A DNA stretch of 6,511 nt, taken from Betaproteobacteria bacterium. GTDB taxonomy: Bacteria > Pseudomonadota > Gammaproteobacteria > Burkholderiales > SG8-39. Below the pieces are notes generated by a model. It saw nothing but the letters and a program-made list of their open reading frames with translations. It was not told where the DNA came from and did not search any database. Shown piece by piece: positions 1 through 4,963 of this stretch. The stretch covers positions 1 through 6,511 of the forward strand of contig JAABQT010000093.1 in NCBI GenBank assembly GCA_011391295.1, read 5' to 3'. Position 1 is the first letter of the stretch. Each line of letters opens with the position of its first letter. Made by a program: the position numbers and the translations under genes.

Positions 1-2
1 TC

Positions 3-668
3 GACGAGGACTATAACCGCGTGTGGGGCGACGACGCGCTGCTCGGGCCGCGCGATTCGGCCGAGTTGCGCCGCGCGCGGGAACTGCGGCCGTTCGTCGA
101 CGCCGCGGACTACCTGCTCGACCTGCACTCCATGCACGAGCCCTGCCGCCCGATCATGGTGTGCGCCAAGAGCGAGAAGAGCGTCGCGCTGGCGCGGCGC
201 ATCGGCATGCCCGCCGACCTGCTGCTCGACACCGGGCATCCGGCCGGCCTGCGCATGATCGAGCGCGGCGCCTTCGACGACCCGGCCAGCCCGCGCAGCG
301 CGGTGCTGATCGAGTGCGGCCAGCACTGGGAAAAGAGTTCGGTACAGGTGGCGATCGACACGGCGCTGCGCTTCCTCAAGGTGACCGGCGCGGTGGAAGG
401 CGCCTGGGCCGACGCGCGGCTGCGTCTGGCGCCGCCGGCGGCGCAGCGCGTGATCCGCGTCACCGAGCCGGTGGTGGCGAAGACCACGGGTTTCCGCTTC
501 GCCTGGGGCTTCGGCGGGCTCGAGGTGGTGCCGCGGAAAGGCACCGTCGTCGCCACCGACGGCGAGACCGTCTGGCGCACTCCCTACGACGACTGCGTGA
601 TGGTGATGCCCTCGATGGTGCACCTCAAGCCGGGGACCACCATGGTGCGGCTGGGGCGCTACGCCTAG
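3..668 (+). CDS. Succinylglutamate desuccinylase/aspartoacylase-family protein, 5'-truncated
   Basis: An open frame runs in from the left edge, so the true start lies outside the window and 221 residues plus the stop are visible. Near the edge, DYNRVW matches the substrate-binding N-R motif of the AstE/AspA zinc carboxypeptidase-like family (M14 fold). LLDLHSMHE then supplies the distal zinc-ligand histidine, and LIECGQHW fits the catalytic glutamate region. The first zinc ligands (HxxE) would lie in the missing N-terminus. Family members of about 330 residues imply roughly one third is absent. The C-terminal part (PKGTVVATDGE) fits the usual beta-rich domain. Known members hydrolyse amide bonds of N-acyl amino acids or related compounds; the substrate here cannot be told. 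The gene converges on msrA with six bases between the stop codons. A GTG at 21 is in frame but lies inside the conserved motif, so it is not the start. Confidence 0.85.
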   Translation, partial: DEDYNRVWGDDALLGPRDSAELRRARELRPFVDAADYLLDLHSMHEPCRPIMVCAKSEKSVALARRIGMPADLLLDTGHPAGLRMIERGAFDDPASPRSAVLIECGQHWEKSSVQVAIDTALRFLKVTGAVEGAWADARLRLAPPAAQRVIRVTEPVVAKTTGFRFAWGFGGLEVVPRKGTVVATDGETVWRTPYDDCVMVMPSMVHLKPGTTMVRLGRYA

Positions 669-674
669 CGCCGG

Positions 675-1265
675 CTATTTGGCGCGGTACTTGCCCCACA
701 ACTCGTCCAGGCGAGCGTAGCGGCCGCAGCCGGTGACGTAGAAGTGGTAGCGCGCAGGATTCTTCTTGTAGTAGTCCTGGTGGTAGTCCTCCGCCGGCCA
801 GAACTCGCCCGCGGTCTCGATGGGCGTGAGGATCTTCTGCCTGAACGGCTTGTCCCGCTCCCATCTCGCTTTGGAGGACTCCGCGAGGCGCCGTTGCGTT
901 GCGTCATGGGCGAACACCCCCGGCCGGTACTGCGAGCCATGGTCGCAGAACTGGCGGTCGATGGTGCTCGGGTCGTGGTTCACCCAGAACGCCTCGAGCA
1001 GCTTTTCGTAGCTCAGCTTGTTCGGGTCGTAGGTGACCTGCACCGCCTCGGTATGCCCGGTGCGGCCGGTCGACACCAGCGCGTAGCTGGGATTCTTCAT
1101 CTGGCCGCCCGTGTAGCCGGATACCGCGGACAGCACCCCGGGCAGCTTCTCCATTGCCTCTTCCACGCACCAGAAGCAGCCGCCGGCGAACGTGGCCTTG
1201 GCGGTGCCTTGCGCATGCGCCAGCGCCGAAAACAACAACGCAAGTACCAGCACGATCCTTGTCAT
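675..1265 (-). CDS. msrA: Peptide-methionine (S)-S-oxide reductase MsrA, exported form
   Basis: This 196-residue protein reduces methionine S-sulfoxide in proteins, repairing oxidative damage. The MsrA signature GCFWCVEE places the catalytic cysteine at residue 30. YTGG (50s), GHTEAV (glutamate 73) and GSQYRPGVF (110-118) are further conserved active-site segments. Cysteine 180 near the C-terminus (TGCGRYARL) is the probable resolving cysteine; C33 and C107 are additional. The first 18-19 residues form a hydrophobic signal peptide ending AHA-Q, so the enzyme should act in the periplasm, unlike the cytoplasmic E. coli MsrA. The ATG start has a good ribosome site, GAGGAG, seven bases upstream (plus-strand 1273-1278). 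It is the last gene of the minus-strand cluster, 46 bp after the prolyl isomerase gene. Export suits a partnership with that periplasmic isomerase, but the electron donor for its recycling is not encoded here. Confidence 0.95.
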   Translation of the reverse strand: MTRIVLVLALLFSALAHAQGTAKATFAGGCFWCVEEAMEKLPGVLSAVSGYTGGQMKNPSYALVSTGRTGHTEAVQVTYDPNKLSYEKLLEAFWVNHDPSTIDRQFCDHGSQYRPGVFAHDATQRRLAESSKARWERDKPFRQKILTPIETAGEFWPAEDYHQDYYKKNPARYHFYVTGCGRYARLDELWGKYRAK

Positions 1266-1311
1266 GGGTCGGCTCCTCGGTTCAGTCTTGGTCGTGCGGC
1301 CGGAGCGATCC

Positions 1312-2136
1312 TTACTCCACCTTCGCTTTCGCGCGCAGGTCGCGCACCAGGGTATCGACCTTCTGCCGCGTCAGGCGCTGCTGGACCTGCGGCCGCACCT
1401 GCGCCAGCGGGGGAAAGTTCACCGCGCGCTGGTCCTCGAGCTGGATGACGTGGAAACCGAAGCGCGACTGCACCGGCGCAGTGGTGATCTGGCCCTTTTC
1501 CAGCTTGACCATGGCGTCGGAGAACGCCTTGTCGAATGCCGCCGGCACATTCCAGTCGAGGTCGCCGCCGCGCTCGCGCGTGCCCTCGTCGGTGGAGGAT
1601 TTGCGCGCCAGCTCGTCGAAACTTCCGCCCTTCTTCAATTCCGCCAGCACGCGGTTCGCTTCCTCCTCGGACTTGAGGAGGATATGGCGCGCGTGGTACT
1701 CGGTGGTGCCGGCCTGGGCGCGCGCGCGGTCGTATTCCTGCTGCACGTCGGCGTCGGTCACCGCATGCCTTTTCAGGTATTCGTTGATGTAGGCGCCCAC
1801 CAGCACTTCCTGGCGCGCCATCTCCAGCTGCTGCAGCACGTCCTGGCGCTTGGCGATGCCGTCGCGCGCGGCCTCCTGCGCCACCAGCTCCCGGTTGATC
1901 AGGTCCTCGCGCACGCCGTTGCGCGTCTGGTCGTTGTTCGGCGCGCCGCGCGCGACCTGCTGGCGCAGCATGAATTCGAGCCGCGAGCGCGGGATCGCCT
2001 TGCCGTTCACGGTGGCAACCGGCCCGCTGGCGGATGTGGCGGCAGGTTTGGCGCCAGGTTTGTCCGGTGCCTGCTGCGCCAGTGCGGGCAGCGAGAGCGC
2101 CGCGACTGCTGCAAGTGCGAGATGACGAAAAGTCAT
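1312..2136 (-). CDS. Exported parvulin-type peptidyl-prolyl cis-trans isomerase (PpiC/SurA/PrsA-like)
   Basis: The 274-residue protein has a signal peptide (residues 1-20, ending ALA-QQ), so it is exported to the periplasm. A Pro/Ala-rich linker (about 22-38) leads to a charged helical SurA_N/PrsA-like region (about 40-135). One rotamase domain follows (about 146-235): YHARHILLK carries conserved histidines, GGSFDELARK and GGDLDW are family signatures, and FGFHVIQLED closes the domain. A helical tail (245-274) is rich in K/R/Q. A single rotamase domain and this length fit the PrsA/PpiD-like foldases of betaproteobacteria rather than SurA, which has two domains. Its likely role is folding of exported or outer-membrane proteins. 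The ATG start has GAAAGG six bases upstream. bolA ends 36 bp before it and msrA starts 46 bp after it, consistent with co-transcription. Confidence 0.93.
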   Translation of the reverse strand: MTFRHLALAAVAALSLPALAQQAPDKPGAKPAATSASGPVATVNGKAIPRSRLEFMLRQQVARGAPNNDQTRNGVREDLINRELVAQEAARDGIAKRQDVLQQLEMARQEVLVGAYINEYLKRHAVTDADVQQEYDRARAQAGTTEYHARHILLKSEEEANRVLAELKKGGSFDELARKSSTDEGTRERGGDLDWNVPAAFDKAFSDAMVKLEKGQITTAPVQSRFGFHVIQLEDQRAVNFPPLAQVRPQVQQRLTRQKVDTLVRDLRAKAKVE

Positions 2137-2172
2137 GCGATGCCTTTCAATGAAGTGGATTTGGGCGCGCCG

Positions 2173-2451
2173 CTATGCGCCCGCCCCCGGTTCGTCCGGG
2201 GCGCGTGCGGTGATGGCGAGCGCGTGGATCGGGTGCTGCATCATCTCGCCGAGCGCCTGATACACCAGGCGGTGGCGCGCCAGGGTCGGTTTGCCGGCGA
2301 ACGCTTGCGCGACGATGGTCAGGCGCCAGTGCGTGCCGCCGCCCTCGCGGTAACCGGCGTGGCCGCGGTGTCGCTCGCTTTCGTCTTCGAGTTCGAGGAC
2401 CTCGGGCTGCAGCGAGGCGAGGCGGGCGCGGATCTGTGCCGCGGTGCTCAT
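2173..2451 (-). CDS. bolA: BolA family protein
   Basis: This 92-residue protein is a full-length BolA-type protein. Visible family features are the HRGHAG segment (28-33), a THWRLTIV strand (40-47), and ARHRLVYQALGEMM (59-71) with the conserved histidine at 60, then IHALAI (75-80). BolA proteins adopt a class-II KH-like fold and pair with monothiol glutaredoxins to bind a [2Fe-2S] cluster; some also affect transcription and cell shape. No cysteine is present, so any cluster binding would rely on histidine plus the partner glutaredoxin. The start codon overlaps the yciB stop as ATGA (plus-strand 2448-2451), indicating translational coupling. The Gly/Ala/Pro C-terminal tail is probably disordered. 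A DNA-binding role is possible but is not shown by the sequence. Confidence 0.93.
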   Translation of the reverse strand: MSTAAQIRARLASLQPEVLELEDESERHRGHAGYREGGGTHWRLTIVAQAFAGKPTLARHRLVYQALGEMMQHPIHALAITARAPDEPGAGA

Positions 2452-2993
2452 GGCTTGGTTCCGGATTCGTCGACGTACTTGTACAGGACGAGCACCTGCA
2501 CGGCGATGAACGCCAGCATGAACCCGGTCAGGCCCCAGAGCTTGAACTGGACCCAGAAAGCGAGGCTGAAGTTCTGCGCAATGTACAGATTGAGAAAGCC
2601 CATGAACACGAAGAACAGAACCCAGGCCGTATTAAGGTGGCTCCAGATGCGGCTGGGCGCCGAAAAGCCTTTTTCCATCATGGCGCGAATGAGGTTCTTT
2701 TTCGCCACCACCGGCGCCAGCGCGAGCACCACGGCGAACAGCCAATACAGGGCGGTCGGCTTCCACTTGATGAATCGCTCATCCTTGAGGAACAGGGTCA
2801 GTCCGCCCATGATGATGATCAATACCATCGAGACCAGCAGCAGCTTTTCGACTTTCTTGTAGCGCAGCCACACATAGGCGACCTGCGCGATGGTGGCCGG
2901 AATGATCACGGCAGTGGCGGCATAGATGCTGTCCGTCCACACGTAGGTCGCGACGAACAGGATGACCGGGAACAGGTCGAAGAGGAACTTCAT
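2448..2993 (-). CDS. yciB: Inner membrane-spanning protein YciB (septation protein A family)
   Basis: The protein has 181 residues, the usual length for the YciB/IspZ family. MKFLFDLFPVILF at the N-terminus and DERFIKWKPT (71-80) are characteristic family segments, as are WVQFKLWG (147-154) and the YKYV tail. Five to six hydrophobic helices are visible, roughly at 3-20, 24-42, 49-68, 80-97, 120-140 and 152-172. The family is linked to normal cell division, envelope integrity and membrane potential in enterobacteria and Shigella; its molecular activity is not established. No Shine-Dalgarno is seen: the start is preceded by a (GCG)4 tract and, further out, a TAGAAT box, so the transcript from that box would have a very short leader. 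The stop overlaps the bolA start by ATGA. The upstream 227-codon gene ends 35 bp before. Confidence 0.95.
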   Translation of the reverse strand: MKFLFDLFPVILFVATYVWTDSIYAATAVIIPATIAQVAYVWLRYKKVEKLLLVSMVLIIIMGGLTLFLKDERFIKWKPTALYWLFAVVLALAPVVAKKNLIRAMMEKGFSAPSRIWSHLNTAWVLFFVFMGFLNLYIAQNFSLAFWVQFKLWGLTGFMLAFIAVQVLVLYKYVDESGTKP

Positions 2994-3005
2994 GCGGCGG
3001 CGGCG
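2994..3005. repeat. (GCG)4 trinucleotide tract in the yciB leader
   Basis: Four perfect GCG units (CGC on the coding strand) sit directly between the yciB start codon and the TAGAAT box, in the place where a ribosome site would be expected. The tract is short and may be chance in such GC-rich DNA. Confidence 0.6.
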
Positions 3006-3011
3006 ATTCTA
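3006..3011 (-). promoter_or_regulatory. Possible internal -10 box before yciB
   Basis: Minus-strand TAGAAT lies 12 bases before the yciB ATG, in the 35-bp gap after the 227-codon gene. Initiation at standard distance would leave a leader of about six bases, so the yciB mRNA from here would be nearly leaderless, consistent with the missing Shine-Dalgarno. No convincing -35 is visible. It may give yciB-bolA-isomerase-msrA transcription independent of the two upstream genes. Confidence 0.35.
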
Positions 3012-3028
3012 CCCCAGTGCGGCGGGCG

Positions 3029-3712
3029 CTACTTCCAGCCGCCGACCGCCTTGGTCGCCGTTTCGTTCAGCGGCCGGAGCAGCAGGCCGGTGGCGGACAC
3101 GTTCACTGCGTATTGCGCGCCATCGGCCATCGGTGCGTACGCCGCGCTGCCGTACAGCGCGTCGGCGAGCGGCAGCCAGCGCTGGTGCTCCTTGAGCAGC
3201 GTCCACAGGTCGAAGCCGGCGTCGGCCGGCAGCGCGTGCACCGTGCGCGGCGCGCTCTTTTCCTGCGCGGTATCGGCGTAGCGCCCGGCGACACGCTCGA
3301 AACGGTACAGCGTATCCAGCCCGAGCACCGTCCCCATGCCCTTCCACTTGAGCACGCGCGCGTCGATCTGCCATTCGTCGCCGCGCAGCTCGAAACGCCG
3401 CGCCGGCGCATTGCTCAGCACCAGCAGCAGCTCAAAGCGCTTGGGCGCGAGTTCGCGGAACACCGCGCGCGCCGCCTCCTGCTCCATGGTCAGCCGCGCA
3501 TAGCTGTGCAGGCCCGCGGCGAGCATCCCCCCGGCCGTGCCGAGGGCGGCGACGACCGCGGCGATCACCAGGAACACGATGCCGCTGCGGATCTGCCAGT
3601 CGCGCAGGCGGCGCACGGCTTCGATGAGCAGCAGCAGCGCGATCAGGCCGCCGATGCCGGCGATGACCACCAGCACCGTTTCGGGATTGAGCGCGGCAAT
3701 CCAGGCGGGCAT
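3029..3712 (-). CDS. Conserved hypothetical membrane-anchored protein
   Basis: I do not recognise a characterised family for this 227-residue protein. It starts with two hydrophobic helices (about 12-30 and 43-66) separated by a short basic loop (RRLRDWQIR), so both termini probably lie on the same side of the membrane. A soluble domain of about 150 residues follows. It has a charged helix (EQEAARAVFRELAP, 77-90), an alternating hydrophobic strand (RFELLLVLS), a WQIDARVLKWKG segment (114-125), GLDTLYRFERV (131-141) and a C-terminal strand (YAVNVSATGLLLRPL, 201-215). This looks like a mixed alpha/beta fold. I vaguely recall similar proteins labelled as cation or multidrug efflux pumps in betaproteobacteria; with two helices and no transporter motif that label is not supported. 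The start lies six bases after the GFA-gene stop, so translation is probably coupled. Confidence 0.85.
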   Translation of the reverse strand: MPAWIAALNPETVLVVIAGIGGLIALLLLIEAVRRLRDWQIRSGIVFLVIAAVVAALGTAGGMLAAGLHSYARLTMEQEAARAVFRELAPKRFELLLVLSNAPARRFELRGDEWQIDARVLKWKGMGTVLGLDTLYRFERVAGRYADTAQEKSAPRTVHALPADAGFDLWTLLKEHQRWLPLADALYGSAAYAPMADGAQYAVNVSATGLLLRPLNETATKAVGGWK

Positions 3713-3718
3713 GGCGCG

Positions 3719-4171
3719 CTAGACCAGCAGCCCGCGCGTGCGATGCCAGTCGATGATCGCCTGGCGCGGGTAGGCGCGAAAGCGCCGCTCGCCCTTGCCC
3801 TTGGGCACGGCGACCCAGGCCGCCTTGGAGTCGAGCAGGATGTGCTGCCGCTCCCTCGGCGTGGGCAGCCTGGTGTCGATGGCGGAGGCGAAGGGGTAGA
3901 TCCATTCGGCCCAGCGGCGGTCCCAAAGCCAAAGCGCGCTGCCGCATTTCGGACAGAAATGGCGCTTGCCGCCGCCGCGCGTGGCGCGGTAATTGCGCGT
4001 CCGGCCCTTGACCTTGAAGCTTGCCGCCTGGCCCATGATGTTCACTGCCGAGCCGCCGCCGCCCGCGGTCTTGCGGCAGATCGAGCAATAGCAGTGCATA
4101 TAGGGATAGGGCGTCGCGGAGTCGACCGAGAAGCGCACGGCACCGCAATGGCAGGAGCCCTTGAGCAGCAT
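3719..4171 (-). CDS. GFA family zinc-binding protein (glutathione-dependent formaldehyde-activating enzyme-like)
   Basis: The protein has 150 residues from the chosen ATG. The GFA zinc-binding pattern is complete: SCHCGAVRF gives C7 and C9, MHCYCSICRK gives C27, C29 and C32, and FCPKCGSALW gives C73 and C76. The name comes from Paracoccus Gfa, proposed to speed S-hydroxymethylglutathione formation; most family members are uncharacterised, and a formaldehyde role here is not shown. A longer reading from an upstream start at 4243 would add 24 low-complexity Ser/Arg residues, overlap the divergent gene by 38 bases and precede the domain oddly, so the start at 4171 is preferred. No Shine-Dalgarno is visible there. 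A TATATT box ends six bases upstream, so the mRNA may be leaderless. It appears to be the first gene of the six-gene minus-strand cluster. Confidence 0.88.
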   Translation of the reverse strand: MLLKGSCHCGAVRFSVDSATPYPYMHCYCSICRKTAGGGGSAVNIMGQAASFKVKGRTRNYRATRGGGKRHFCPKCGSALWLWDRRWAEWIYPFASAIDTRLPTPRERQHILLDSKAAWVAVPKGKGERRFRAYPRQAIIDWHRTRGLLV

Positions 4172-4176
4172 GCGGC

Positions 4177-4182
4177 TAATAT
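4177..4182 (+). promoter_or_regulatory. Possible -10 box for the AhpD-like gene
   Basis: The plus-strand hexamer TAATAT lies 23 bases before the GTG start at 4206, leaving room for a leader of about 16 bases that holds the GAGGAGG ribosome site. No good -35 hexamer is found at normal spacing (the TTGA at 4161 is too close). It overlaps the minus-strand box for the divergent gene almost completely. Confidence 0.35.
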
Positions 4183-4183
4183 A
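4178..4183 (-). promoter_or_regulatory. Possible -10 box for the GFA-led operon
   Basis: Read on the minus strand, the box is TATATT within an AT-rich island of eight bases surrounded by GC-rich DNA. Six bases separate it from the ATG at 4171, so initiation at the usual distance would begin at or next to the start codon, giving a leaderless transcript. No convincing -35 hexamer is seen 16-18 bp upstream. The same island read on the plus strand gives TAATAT for the divergent gene. Confidence 0.35.
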
Positions 4184-4193
4184 CCGGGAACGC

Positions 4194-4200
4194 GAGGAGG
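4194..4200 (+). promoter_or_regulatory. Ribosome binding site fixing the GTG start at 4206
   Basis: GAGGAGG lies five bases before a GTG codon that opens the frame as V/M-S-L-V-T-L-I-E-Y, the natural N-terminus of the family. The frame is open further upstream, with a TTG at 4161, but that part would be antisense to the divergent gene's start. The overlapping ATG at 4204 is out of frame. Confidence 0.7.
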
Positions 4201-4205
4201 ACGAT

Positions 4206-4601
4206 GTGTCGCTGGTCACGCTGATCGAATACGCCGATGCCAATGCCGAAGTGCGCGCGGTCTACGACGACATCATGCGCACGCGCGGCGTGGACTGGAT
4301 CAACAATTTCTGGAAGGCGCTGGCCAACGACCCGGCGCAGTTGCGTCGCCAGTGGGAGACGGTGAAGCAGGTGATGGCGCCGGGTGCGCTCGATCCCCTG
4401 GTGAAAGAGATGGTGTACGTGGCGGTCAGCGCCACCAACGGCTGCGAGTACTGCACCTACTCGCACACCGCGTCGGCGCGCAACAAGGGCATGAGCGACG
4501 CCATGCTGATGGAACTGATGGCGGTGGTGGGACTCGCCAACGAAACCAACCGGCTCGCCAACGGGCTGCGCGTGCCCGTGGACCCGCGCTTCAAGCGCTA
4601 G
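4206..4601 (+). CDS. Carboxymuconolactone decarboxylase-family protein, AhpD-like
   Basis: The 131-residue protein (GTG start) carries the AhpD active-site pattern E-x11-C-x2-C-x3-H: E68, C80, C83 and H87 in KEMVYVAVSATNGCEYCTYSH. In AhpD proteins the CxxC pair is redox-active and reduces the peroxidase AhpC or related partners. In true carboxymuconolactone decarboxylases the CxxC is generally absent, so a peroxidase or disulfide-reductase-like role is more probable than aromatic-acid catabolism. The helical ALANDPAQLRRQWETVK segment (38-54) and the C-terminal helix (EL..VVGLANETNRLANGL) fit the all-alpha fold. No ahpC lies nearby. It diverges from the GFA gene with 34 bp between starts. Its TAG stop shares the four bases CTAG with the stop of the convergent small exported protein. 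Confidence 0.88.
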   Translation: MSLVTLIEYADANAEVRAVYDDIMRTRGVDWINNFWKALANDPAQLRRQWETVKQVMAPGALDPLVKEMVYVAVSATNGCEYCTYSHTASARNKGMSDAMLMELMAVVGLANETNRLANGLRVPVDPRFKR

Positions 4602-4963
4602 CGCGCGCCTTTGCGCCAGTCCTGCAGCGTCAGCAACTCGCCCCCGGGACCGGCGACCAGCAGCCGCTCGCCCCCGGGCGTGGCATAGAACCGGTTCCAG
4701 AGCCGGCCGGCACTGCGCACCTCGATCGGCCAGTAGCAGCGCCCGCGGTACCTGAGTGGCGCGTCCAGCGAGAGCACGTACTGGGCCGGCGTGGTCTTTG
4801 CCGCCTCGAGTTCCCACAGTTCGGTTTCCGGGAGGTACTTGACCTTGAGCAGCGCGCGCCTGAGCGGCGTGCCGTCGCCCGGCACCGCGCAGGGCTGCGC
4901 CTGCGCGGCGCAGGCCGCGGCCAGCAGCGCTAGGGCCGCGACGCTTCGCTGGAGCGGTCCCAC
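4598..4963 (-). CDS. Small exported protein of unknown function
   Basis: I do not recognise this 121-residue protein. It begins with a signal peptide (residues 1-22, ending AQA-Q), so the mature protein of about 99 residues is probably periplasmic. Mature cysteines 25 and 76 could form a disulfide. C18 in AAAC is a poor lipobox, so lipidation is unlikely. Aromatic and charged segments (LKVKYLPETELWELEA, RGRCYWPIEVRS, LWNRFYATPGGERLLV) suggest a compact beta-rich domain. The GTG start lies inside the 3' end of the dioxygenase gene, overlapping it by 34 bases in another frame, and no Shine-Dalgarno is visible, so translation probably depends on upstream ribosomes. No alternative ATG/GTG/TTG start upstream of the hydrophobic core is better. 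The clear signal peptide and full-length frame support a real gene. Confidence 0.75.
   Translation of the reverse strand: MGPLQRSVAALALLAAACAAQAQPCAVPGDGTPLRRALLKVKYLPETELWELEAAKTTPAQYVLSLDAPLRYRGRCYWPIEVRSAGRLWNRFYATPGGERLLVAGPGGELLTLQDWRKGAR

Noticed and set aside
668..685. Hairpin GCGCC-8 nt-GGCGC between the convergent desuccinylase-family gene and msrA
   Set aside because: The stem is only five base pairs with an eight-base loop and no following T-run, so it is not a convincing terminator.
1192..2862. Long plus-strand open frame of 556 codons across the isomerase, bolA and yciB genes
   Set aside because: It lies antisense to three well-recognised genes, and its translation is rich in Arg/Ala/His/Leu without any domain. 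Such frames are expected opposite GC-rich coding DNA.
4172..4243. N-terminal extension of the GFA protein from a start at 4243
   Set aside because: It adds a Ser/Arg-rich stretch without family similarity and overlaps the coding region of the divergent gene; the ATG at 4171 precedes the conserved zinc motif at the usual distance.
3017..4933. Plus-strand open frame of 638 codons
   Set aside because: It runs antisense or out of frame to five supported genes, with low-complexity Arg/Ala/Gly/Gln composition and no motif.
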